Assembly: GCA_905372445.1 (NCBI GenBank)
Contig: CAJPPF010000002.1
Span: forward strand, 1-44,550
Direction: 5' to 3'
DNA from: an uncultured Prevotella sp.
Lineage (GTDB): Bacteria; Bacteroidota; Bacteroidia; Bacteroidales; Bacteroidaceae
Length of the DNA: 44,550 nt
Below, one piece after another: positions 7,514 through 13,614 of the stretch. The position numbers were made by a program, and so were the translations under genes. The stretch's first letter is position 1; each line of letters starts with the position of its first letter. Below the pieces are notes generated by a model. That model had not been told where the DNA came from. It did not search any database and saw nothing but the letters and a program-made list of their open reading frames with translations.

Positions 7514-8130
7514 TGAGTAGGGCGATGAGTGTAACGGATATGCTGAGAATGAAAAAGGAAACCTACCCCCTTGAAGGTGTATGGGCAGAAGCATTCGGTG
7601 AGCCGGAGCGGAACGGCGTATGGTTCATCTGGGGGCGCAGTGGCAGCGGCAAGACGAGTTTTACGATGGCCCTGTGCAAGGAACTTGCCAAATACGGTAA
7701 GGTGGCCTACGACAGCCTGGAGGAAGGATTCTCTCTGACGATGAAAAACGCCCTCGTGAAGGCCGGCATGCAGGATGTGGCACGGCGTTTCGTACTGCTT
7801 TGCGAGGGTATAGAGGAACTGGACGCACGGCTCAGCAGGCGCAAAAGCCCAGATATAGTGGTGATAGACAGTTTCCAATATACGCAGATGAGTTTCAAGG
7901 AATACCAGGACTTCAAGGATCGGCACCGCGACAAACTGCTCGTCTTCATCAGCCAGGCAGACGGCAACAAGCCAGCCGGACGGACTGCGGTGAGCGTGAT
8001 GTACGATGCAGCCCTGAAGATATGGGTGGAAGGTTACCGGGCCATCAGTAAAGGGCGGTACTTCGGAAGCAAGGGGTACTATACCATTTGGGAGGAGCGT
8101 GCAAACATATACTGGGGTGGAGAAAAGTAA
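7513..8130 (+). CDS. RecA-fold ATPase
   Basis: A 205-residue protein with Walker A GRSGSGKTS (41-49), Walker B DIVVIDS (115-121), and a RecA/KaiC-like order of strands. It ends near IYWGG. It overlaps the MuB-like gene by one base, so the two ATPases are probably made together. The size and fold recall single-domain phage recombinases such as Sak4, or a helper of transposition. Mu has no second ATPase at this place. Its function is inferred to be DNA-related. Confidence 0.8.
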   Translation: MSRAMSVTDMLRMKKETYPLEGVWAEAFGEPERNGVWFIWGRSGSGKTSFTMALCKELAKYGKVAYDSLEEGFSLTMKNALVKAGMQDVARRFVLLCEGIEELDARLSRRKSPDIVVIDSFQYTQMSFKEYQDFKDRHRDKLLVFISQADGNKPAGRTAVSVMYDAALKIWVEGYRAISKGRYFGSKGYYTIWEERANIYWGGEK

Positions 8131-8157
8131 AAGGAAAAAATAAAGAAAAAGCATAAT

Positions 8158-8382
8158 ATGAAGAAAGAAATAGAACTGGCAAAGGCTAATGTTAATGAGA
8201 TAGACTGGGAGCAGCGCCGGTATGAGATTGCCAAGGAATGTCTGCCAATGGTTTATAATATAGCATTTGAAATCGCCAAGAAAGCAGGTGTCGTTGAGAA
8301 GCCTAAAAACATAGTTGCAGTTGCTATAGACCTTGCCGACGTGCTTATTTCCGAACTGCAGAAAGAAAAGGACATCAAATAA
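8158..8382 (+). CDS. Small early protein, unknown
   Basis: A 74-residue, mostly helical protein starting MKKEIELAKANVNEIDWEQR. A hydrophobic-polar helix around residues 45-68 (IVAVAIDLADVLISELQKE) is too broken by charge to be a clear membrane segment. It sits in the early operon 27 bases after the ATPase gene. No family was recognised. Confidence 0.65.
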   Translation: MKKEIELAKANVNEIDWEQRRYEIAKECLPMVYNIAFEIAKKAGVVEKPKNIVAVAIDLADVLISELQKEKDIK

Positions 8383-8392
8383 AGTGTGATAT

Positions 8393-8641
8393 ATGAGTAA
8401 GGAAAGACGGATGATTGAAATTGAACCAGGTCTAATGACTCCAGGTGGACGTATGATAGACCATATCGAGAGTCGTGGGCACAGTTGTCCTTACTGTCAG
8501 GGCAATGGCTATCATTGGCAGGAAGATGAGTGGCGGGAACGCTACAAGCAAGAGTGCCCGATATGCAAGGGCAGCGGCAGGCTCGATGCCGTGGTAACCA
8601 TTGAGTGGAAATCTGGGGAAAGTAAAAAGGTAAAAGAGTAA
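8393..8641 (+). CDS. DnaJ-type zinc-finger small protein
   Basis: An 82-residue protein with two CxxCxGxG motifs, CPYCQGNG and CPICKGSG, about 22 residues apart. This is the repeat unit of the DnaJ central zinc domain, and one zinc site is expected. It lacks a J domain, so it is not a full co-chaperone. It may help fold or bind a phage protein. It lies in the early operon directly before a second cysteine-rich mini-protein. Confidence 0.7.
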   Translation: MSKERRMIEIEPGLMTPGGRMIDHIESRGHSCPYCQGNGYHWQEDEWRERYKQECPICKGSGRLDAVVTIEWKSGESKKVKE

Positions 8642-8647
8642 AGAAGT

Positions 8648-8758
8648 ATGATAGATTGTAGAGATTATAAAAAAGGCCGTTGCCTCGGAAACTGTGACGG
8701 CATGGGTCATTTCCTATGTGACGAATGCAAGTGGCGAAAGCCGAAAAAAAGAAGATAA
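8648..8758 (+). CDS. 36-residue cysteine-rich mini-protein
   Basis: Runs from ATG 8648 to TAA 8756-8758 and begins MIDCRDYKKGRCLGNC. Five cysteines and a histidine (C4, C12, C16, H21, C24, C27) are spaced as in a small zinc-binding knuckle, followed by a very basic tail (KWRKPKKRR). It lies 6 bases after the previous gene and 1 base before the next, which supports translation in the operon. It could bind nucleic acid, like the short zinc protein Com that controls mom in Mu. That parallel is only structural. Confidence 0.5.
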   Translation: MIDCRDYKKGRCLGNCDGMGHFLCDECKWRKPKKRR

Positions 8759-8759
8759 T

Positions 8760-9047
8760 ATGAGAAAGTTGAGATATTATTCGATGATACCGAATGACAA
8801 GCCGGAATGGCTGTTGAGGTTACAGATGGAAATCAGTCAGCATTACAGCCTCCAAGGAATGGAAGACACCATGGAGAACTGGAACAAACTGAAAGATTAT
8901 GTGGATGCCAAGATCCTGGAACTGTATAACCGAAAGGATGTGATGGTGAGGAGCCAAATAGAATCGGCACTCATAACCGACGAAGGGAAAACGGTGCTGC
9001 ATATCGAGCGAAATCGAAAGGTAGTTCAGACATATTATTTACAATAA
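8760..9047 (+). CDS. Early protein of unknown function
   Basis: A 95-residue protein starting MRKLRYYSMIPNDKPEW. The ATG at 8760 follows directly on the stop of the cysteine-rich mini-protein; an earlier in-frame start at 8694 would overlap that gene and is rejected. No domain was recognised. It is soluble, with mixed charge. Confidence 0.65.
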   Translation: MRKLRYYSMIPNDKPEWLLRLQMEISQHYSLQGMEDTMENWNKLKDYVDAKILELYNRKDVMVRSQIESALITDEGKTVLHIERNRKVVQTYYLQ

Positions 9048-9063
9048 TTTAAATTTCAATGAC

Positions 9064-9333
9064 ATGGTAAACATTTTAGAAGAAATCAAGAAGCGACTAC
9101 AAGTGTGGCATGAGCAGCGTGCGGAATGTATTGAGGCAGAGCGTCAGGCATTGCTCGACGCAGAGGCACGGGAAGCTGTGCAGGTAATGGAATTCAACAG
9201 CAGGCTGTACATCTGTGTACACGGCACACCACTGTTCGACATCGATATTTTCAAGAACAGCGTGGCCGAGGTCGTAGCCTGTGGCCGCAGCGCATACAAG
9301 GACTGGAAGGAGGAGAAGCTATGGGAAAGGTAA
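9064..9333 (+). CDS. Early protein of unknown function
   Basis: An 89-residue protein with a strongly helical N-terminal half (EEIKKRLQVWHEQRAECIEA) likely to form a coiled coil, then a short beta-rich region. Its end overlaps the start of the next gene by 13 bases. No family was recognised. Confidence 0.65.
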   Translation: MVNILEEIKKRLQVWHEQRAECIEAERQALLDAEAREAVQVMEFNSRLYICVHGTPLFDIDIFKNSVAEVVACGRSAYKDWKEEKLWER

Positions 9334-9584
9334 ATATTGGGCCACGATATTATCGTGTTACTGTCCTCATTAAACCGGAAGGATTTAATAAGATATTATT
9401 AGAGGGAATTTTTGTTTATAGAAAAGGGGCATATACTCTCTCTGAAATCAAAAAGAAATGCTGGGAGTTTCTCAAACCACAGATAAACTTCGAAAAATAC
9501 GATATAAACCCAGAGCAGGTAAGAATAGATATAAAACTTACATCGCTACCGTGTGATTTCTTGCTCAATGCAGATCAAAAATAG
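9321..9584 (+). CDS. Early protein of unknown function
   Basis: An 87-residue protein starting MGKVNIGPRYYRVTVLIK. The first half looks beta-rich and the centre has a lysine-rich helix. The start overlaps the previous gene, and an AAGGAGGAGAA-like purine run just upstream is a good ribosome-binding site. It is more AT-rich than its neighbours, which suggests it joined the operon later. No family was recognised. Confidence 0.6.
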   Translation: MGKVNIGPRYYRVTVLIKPEGFNKILLEGIFVYRKGAYTLSEIKKKCWEFLKPQINFEKYDINPEQVRIDIKLTSLPCDFLLNADQK

Positions 9585-9589
9585 GAATT

Positions 9590-9988
9590 ATGGAAAAAGG
9601 TTTTAATTACGCACGGTTTTATACCCTGCTGAAAAAACTGCCCGGCGCAGATAAGGAAACCCTTGTGGAGCAATATACCCACGGACGGACAGTCCATCTG
9701 CACGAAACCACCATACAGGAGTACGACGCGATGTGCCGCCAAATGGAACAGATAGTGGGCTATGACGAGCGGCACCGCAGACAGTATGACATTCTGCGCA
9801 AGGCACGGAGCGGCGCACTGCATCAGATGCAGCTTTACGGCATTGACACCACCGATTGGAACCGTGTGAATGCCTTCTGCCAGGACAGGCGGATAGCCGG
9901 CAAGCAGTTCAGGGAAATGGACACGGAGGAACTGAACGCCCTGAATACGAAGTTGAGAATGATTATTAGAAAGAAGTCAAACCAATAA
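9590..9988 (+). CDS. GemA-like protein (Mu gp16 family, tentative)
   Basis: A 132-residue basic helical protein. The C-terminal pattern (W-N-R-V-N-A-F, then AGKQFREMDTEELNALNTKL) matches the general form of Mu gp16/GemA proteins, which affect host gene expression and replication. It sits late in the early operon, as gp16 does in Mu. The match is by eye and moderate. Confidence 0.6.
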   Translation: MEKGFNYARFYTLLKKLPGADKETLVEQYTHGRTVHLHETTIQEYDAMCRQMEQIVGYDERHRRQYDILRKARSGALHQMQLYGIDTTDWNRVNAFCQDRRIAGKQFREMDTEELNALNTKLRMIIRKKSNQ

Positions 9989-10000
9989 AAACAAAGGACA

Positions 10001-10654
10001 ATGGAAACAAAAGTAAACATCAAGGATTTGAGCAAGGAAGAGCGGGCAAAGCTACTAGCTGAGTTGCAGAACGAGGAGAAGCAGAACCGCATCGAGCGGC
10101 GTGAGACTTACGAGGGTCTGCGTGCTTCCTTTATGAAGGAGGTGGAGGAAAATGTGGTGGAAATCACGAACGCAGTAGGGCTCTTTAAGGAATGGCTTGC
10201 GCAGGAGGTTGAGGGGTTCGTAGCAATCATGAAGGACTACGGGCAGGTGCGGAAGAGCGACCAGCGCAGTTACACCATTACGGACGGCGACTTCCGCCTG
10301 GAGATAGCGAGCAACAAGGTGAAGGGCTTTGACGAGCGTGCGGACCTTGCGGCGGAGCGGCTAATAGACTACCTAAAGCGCTATATGAAAAAGAGCGAGA
10401 AGGGAGCCGACGACCCGATGTATCAGATGGCGATGACACTACTGGAGCGCAACAAGGCTGGCGACCTGGACTATAAGAGTATCTCCAAACTCTATGAACT
10501 GGAAGACAAGTTCGACAGTGAGTACGGCGAGATTATGGCCCTTTTCAAGGAGGCAAATGTGGTGCAGAAGAATGCAGTAAACTACTACTTCCAGAAACGT
10601 AACCCTGAATCGAATGTGTGGAGCCGGATAGAGCCGAGTTTCTGTCGGATGTAG
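10001..10654 (+). CDS. DUF3164 family protein
   Basis: A 217-residue protein: a charged coiled-coil N-terminus (KEERAKLLAELQNEEKQNRIERRE), then a central beta-rich segment (RSYTITDGDFRLEIA), then helices. The pattern is that of DUF3164 proteins, common in the early regions of Mu-like phages; their role is unknown. It is the last gene before a strong terminator and so closes the early operon. Confidence 0.75.
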   Translation: METKVNIKDLSKEERAKLLAELQNEEKQNRIERRETYEGLRASFMKEVEENVVEITNAVGLFKEWLAQEVEGFVAIMKDYGQVRKSDQRSYTITDGDFRLEIASNKVKGFDERADLAAERLIDYLKRYMKKSEKGADDPMYQMAMTLLERNKAGDLDYKSISKLYELEDKFDSEYGEIMALFKEANVVQKNAVNYYFQKRNPESNVWSRIEPSFCRM

Positions 10655-10681
10655 CCTGAAACCTGTTTACAGGATTAACAT

Positions 10682-10715
10682 AAAAGTCGCTAAATGAATG
10701 ATTTAGCGACTTTTT
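10682..10715 (+). terminator. Rho-independent terminator of the early operon
   Basis: A perfect 14-bp stem (AAAAGTCGCTAAAT 10682-10695, ATTTAGCGACTTTT 10701-10714) with loop GAATG is followed by T. It ends the 7-kb early transcript. Confidence 0.92.
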
Positions 10716-10739
10716 GCATTTAATATCAATTAAATTTGT

Positions 10740-10747
10740 TATATTTG
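10740..10747 (+). promoter_or_regulatory. Promoter element of the middle regulator (TATATTTG)
   Basis: TATATTTG lies 24 bases before the ATG at 10771. TTTG at 10713-10716 is 23 bases upstream, longer than the usual 19-21. The promoter may therefore be activator-dependent, as expected for a middle promoter. Confidence 0.55.
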
Positions 10748-10770
10748 CCTGTCAGTTGTGTGTGTGGAGT

Positions 10771-11046
10771 ATGAAAAAAGGCAGGAACAGTAATTTAATC
10801 GCATTGCGTGACGAGGCTTTGTGCCGTCGTTACTACTATTGGACGGAGGTACAACGTCTCCGTTTCGACGATGCGCTGCGTCTGCTCTCTACTCAGGAGT
10901 TCTTCATCAGCGAGGAACGCATTATGGCCATTATTCGGAAGAAGTGCTCAGAGTTGAAGGACATAGACGTGAGGCCTGTTCAGAAAGTACGCAAGCCCCA
11001 CCTGACAGCGAAGCAACTTGAACTGTTCCAAGATACAGCCGTTTAA
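10771..11046 (+). CDS. Mor/C-like small DNA-binding regulator (candidate late-gene activator)
   Basis: A 91-residue protein starting MKKGRNSNLIALRDEAL. The middle part (RFDDALRLLSTQEFFISEERIMAIIRK) has the helix-turn-helix shape of Mor/C-type activators, with an SE-R-I recognition helix. It has its own promoter between the early terminator and the late genes, just where Mu keeps mor and C. It probably turns on the divergent late promoters near 17.4 kb. A similar protein is encoded at 39208. Its stop codon and that of the opposing gene share the bases TTAA. The ATG at 10771 is chosen because upstream sequence is promoter. Confidence 0.6.
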   Translation: MKKGRNSNLIALRDEALCRRYYYWTEVQRLRFDDALRLLSTQEFFISEERIMAIIRKKCSELKDIDVRPVQKVRKPHLTAKQLELFQDTAV

Positions 11047-11486
11047 TCCTCTGCAGCCGAGTCATCATGCAACTCAAACTGAAAGACATACTCATAAACC
11101 TTAATCATTCCCGGCAGGGAGTAGCATCGGCTCTTTGTACGGCACATCGGTCCCATATCCTGCGAGTGCAGGGAGTCCTGGAGTACGGTGTAGATATGGT
11201 TTGCCATGCGGAGGCGCTCGGCGACTTTTTCCGTAGTACTTGACCCTATATGTGTATCATCGTAACAGTCAATAGCCAGCCGTGCTGTAAGCGATACTAT
11301 TCCTTTCTGCGTTCCCATGCCAATATCGTTCCAGTCCGCCTCCATATTACCTACGAGGGCACAGGGGAAAGTTACGGGGTAAGTATCCTCATCGGTTTCC
11401 AGTTGGCCGTAGTCCTCATCTACGAGCGAGAGTTCCGGCATTTCACGACTGATGAGTTCGAGGATTGAAATAAAAATCTGTTCCAT
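11043..11486 (-). CDS. Tail-terminator / gp37-like head-tail joining protein
   Basis: A 147-residue acidic protein. Its N-terminal helix, followed by a Pro-rich strand and alternating beta segments (VSLTARLAIDCYDDT, YEYVFQFEL), matches the general form of tail-terminator and Mu gp37-type proteins. These sit at the end of the tail tube. It is the last gene of the leftward packaging operon and ends against the middle regulator gene. Confidence 0.55.
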   Translation of the reverse strand: MEQIFISILELISREMPELSLVDEDYGQLETDEDTYPVTFPCALVGNMEADWNDIGMGTQKGIVSLTARLAIDCYDDTHIGSSTTEKVAERLRMANHIYTVLQDSLHSQDMGPMCRTKSRCYSLPGMIKVYEYVFQFELHDDSAAED

Positions 11487-11491
11487 ATTGA

Positions 11492-12094
11492 TTATAACTT
11501 TAGAATTTTTGTAATCTCCTGTTCTGTTTTCTCATTGATTTTTCTGGTGAGTTCCGCACTTTCTCCGAGGAACCTGCGCTTGGGTATCTTGATGCTTAAC
11601 TTCTGCTTTTTGGTCAGAGCAAGGGCTTTCCAGAACCCTGCAGCAGCATTTTCCTTCGTACCGGCTTTCTTTGTTTTCCTCTTGTTTTTCTCCCTGCCCG
11701 TAGCTTTGTGATACATCGCCCAGGCAAAGCGGCGCATTTTGGGTGTTACCGTCGGATTGACGGTGCCACCCTCATTGTGTATGGCAGCGTATGGCACCTC
11801 GTTGGCGACCTTGACACGGTAATCTCCAGGCACATATTTTATAGACCCGAACAGATGGTTACGCCCAGAGAGAAGCGGGTCGTATGTTGCCGAAGCTGAA
11901 CTGGAGCCAGAGTGTTGCCGTTTGGTAACAGACCACTTCTGCAACCCATTATTCACAAAGCCTCCTTTGCGGAAATTGTCCTGATAATGGTTCTTTGCCA
12001 TACGCCCAACAATGACTGGGAGTTTCCTACGCATGAGTTCTCCCAGTTCCTTTTTATGCTGTTCTATGAGTTTTATGTAATCTTTTGCGTCCAT
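11492..12094 (-). CDS. Virion morphogenesis protein (Mu gpG / tail-completion S type)
   Basis: A 200-residue basic protein. The patterns NHYQDNFRKGGF..W..TKR, LLSGRNHLFGSIKY and VPYAAIHNEGGT are the typical order in the phage virion morphogenesis family (Mu gpG, P2 gpS), which helps join head and tail. It follows the MuF gene in the operon, as in Mu. A lysine-rich insertion (KNKRKTKKAGTKEN) is present. Confidence 0.85.
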   Translation of the reverse strand: MDAKDYIKLIEQHKKELGELMRRKLPVIVGRMAKNHYQDNFRKGGFVNNGLQKWSVTKRQHSGSSSASATYDPLLSGRNHLFGSIKYVPGDYRVKVANEVPYAAIHNEGGTVNPTVTPKMRRFAWAMYHKATGREKNKRKTKKAGTKENAAAGFWKALALTKKQKLSIKIPKRRFLGESAELTRKINEKTEQEITKILKL

Positions 12095-12097
12095 AAA

Positions 12098-12128
12098 TTT
12101 GTTTTTTCAAAAATAAGTTGTATATTTG
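12098..12128 (+). promoter_or_regulatory. Consensus promoter facing against the packaging operon
   Basis: TTTG (12098-12101), 19 bases, then TATATTTG (12121-12128) is a perfect Bacteroidota promoter on the plus strand. It lies between two minus-strand genes and no plus-strand protein gene follows, but a hairpin-terminator unit does. Confidence 0.75.
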
Positions 12129-12133
12129 CAGTG

Positions 12134-12193
12134 GTATGAGTCGATACTTCGGTTCGGCTCTAACCTCTACTCGGGGCTCAATGCCCCGTTTTT
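12134..12193 (+). ncRNA. Putative 60-nt small RNA antisense to the packaging-operon mRNA
   Basis: Starting about 6 bases after the promoter, the transcript would contain hairpin 1 (GAGTCGA 12138-12144 with TCGGCTC 12154-12160, one G-U pair). A short single-stranded linker follows, then a terminator hairpin (CGGGGC 12172-12177, GCCCCG 12183-12188) and five T. It lies wholly in the 98-base gap between two leftward genes. It is therefore complementary to the leader of the gpG-like gene and the tail of the MuF mRNA. It ends on the last base of the MuF stop codon. A regulatory role is inferred. Confidence 0.6.
12172..12193 (+). terminator. Terminator of the small RNA
   Basis: CGGGGC-TCAAT-GCCCCG followed by TTTTT on the plus strand; a compact GC-rich Rho-independent terminator. 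Confidence 0.8.
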
Positions 12194-13614
12194 CAGTTAT
12201 AGACATAACACTTATTACCATGTTTCACAATAATGACACGTTCTTTCCTTGATTGCTTCAAGTATCCGTTTACTGTTTGTGATATGGTTCTGCGTGATAT
12301 AAATGTTGGAATCTCCAATATTATGTTATCAGCCTGCTGTTTGGCTGATTTAATACGGTTAAGAATATCATTATGATGTTTCTTTTTATCATTGGTATTT
12401 CTAACCTTCATCATACTTTTTCCGTCATATAGTTTTCCTCCTATATAGAAATCAGGATTCTTATTCTCAAATACTCCAGGGGGCAGTAATGTGCTTCGCA
12501 GCGCTTTTTCCACTGCATTCTCAGGGTCGAGCCGTGGCAGAAGATATACTTTGCTCCTAAGTTTGTCCGCAATGAATTTAGCCAGTCGTTCGTTCTCCTC
12601 TTTCTCATTCTCCCCATGATAGGGGCTTATGAAAACCATTCCCTTATATACTTCTTTGTAGGTTTCCACATTGGGCGGTGTAATGTGCGCTGCCTCAATA
12701 TTCCTCAGCTTAGCATTGATGTACGGACAATGGCAACAGTCTTTTTTCCGTACATTGAAAAAATGCACGAGCTGGTCTTTTATGCCCGGCTTATAGAAAG
12801 CGCAATCCTTGCACGACTTGGGGAAATAAGGATGATCGTCAGAGAACAGCTGTGCCGTTGTTCCGGGGTTGCCCTTGAGTCCCGGTTGTGGTTTGTTCCT
12901 ATCGGCACCACCGGCATGCTCCTGGCTGTCGGCAGGAACAGGCGTAACAGGGTCATCGGTGCTGGAGAGGCTGCACTTGCAGTTCCAGCGGTCGCCTGGG
13001 CGGTGATGATTCCAGAAATCGTCGTCGATGGGGCGGATGGTCCCCCAGTATCGCCGATGGTCCTCACCAGGGTGAACACTCGTCGAGGGCATCCACCTGA
13101 GGTTTGGCAGCACATCAGCTTCGCGCCGGAACTGCTGCCAGTCGGCAGCCTGATGCGCCCTTATGACAGCCGTGTCGTATTCAGTCTTGAGCCATGCCCC
13201 ACACTGATGCGAGGCAATGGGCATGACCTCCTTCAACCACTGGTTGAACGGTTTTAGAACACCGTTTAAGTCGAGCAGTCGCGCCGCCATATCGTTCTGT
13301 GCCCGATGTACCTTGAAAGCCGAGAACACATCTCCAGAGTGCCGCAGTTGCTCGTAGAAGTCATGATCGGGGTCGGTCACCGTGCGCGGCTGGAAACCCT
13401 CATCGGCAGCCTGATGGAATATGCCGCTCACGGCTCCATAGAGCAGCGGTTCAATACCCGTCTTTATATTGAACTTCTTGCGGTAGATGTTGCCGAGTGC
13501 CCTTACCAGCAATTCTTCATCGAATTGCAGACTGGCGACAGGTGCCTCATCCGCGTCGAAGTAAATATGATTGACTACCAGTCTAAAGGAGCCCCGTCCT
13601 GCGGGGCTTTCACG
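12193..13614 (-). CDS. MuF head morphogenesis protein (Mu gp30-like) with toxin-like C-terminal nuclease domain, probably reached by -1 frameshift
   Basis: The frame carries a MuF domain (signature HPGEDHRRYWGTI, then RPGDRWNCKCS). MuF proteins enter the head as minor capsid parts. A cysteine-rich linker (SCKDCAFY, KKDCCHCPY) follows. The last part has NPDFYIGGKLYDGKSM, then QADNIILEI, the form of CdiA-C-terminal and other PD-(D/E)XK toxin nucleases. The frame opens after a stop at 13651-13653 and has no ATG or GTG before the domain; the first conventional start is TTG 13512, inside the conserved N-terminus (HIYFDADEAP...). A slippery site and hairpin in the portal gene lead exactly into this frame, so a portal-MuF fusion of about 912 residues is expected. 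The coordinates give the -1 part. Confidence 0.8.
   Translation of the reverse strand, partial: RESPAGRGSFRLVVNHIYFDADEAPVASLQFDEELLVRALGNIYRKKFNIKTGIEPLLYGAVSGIFHQAADEGFQPRTVTDPDHDFYEQLRHSGDVFSAFKVHRAQNDMAARLLDLNGVLKPFNQWLKEVMPIASHQCGAWLKTEYDTAVIRAHQAADWQQFRREADVLPNLRWMPSTSVHPGEDHRRYWGTIRPIDDDFWNHHRPGDRWNCKCSLSSTDDPVTPVPADSQEHAGGADRNKPQPGLKGNPGTTAQLFSDDHPYFPKSCKDCAFYKPGIKDQLVHFFNVRKKDCCHCPYINAKLRNIEAAHITPPNVETYKEVYKGMVFISPYHGENEKEENERLAKFIADKLRSKVYLLPRLDPENAVEKALRSTLLPPGVFENKNPDFYIGGKLYDGKSMMKVRNTNDKKKHHNDILNRIKSAKQQADNIILEIPTFISRRTISQTVNGYLKQSRKERVIIVKHGNKCYVYN

Noticed and set aside
12121..12193. A short plus-strand protein after the consensus promoter
   Set aside because: No frame of useful length lies between the promoter and the terminator, so a small RNA is the better reading.
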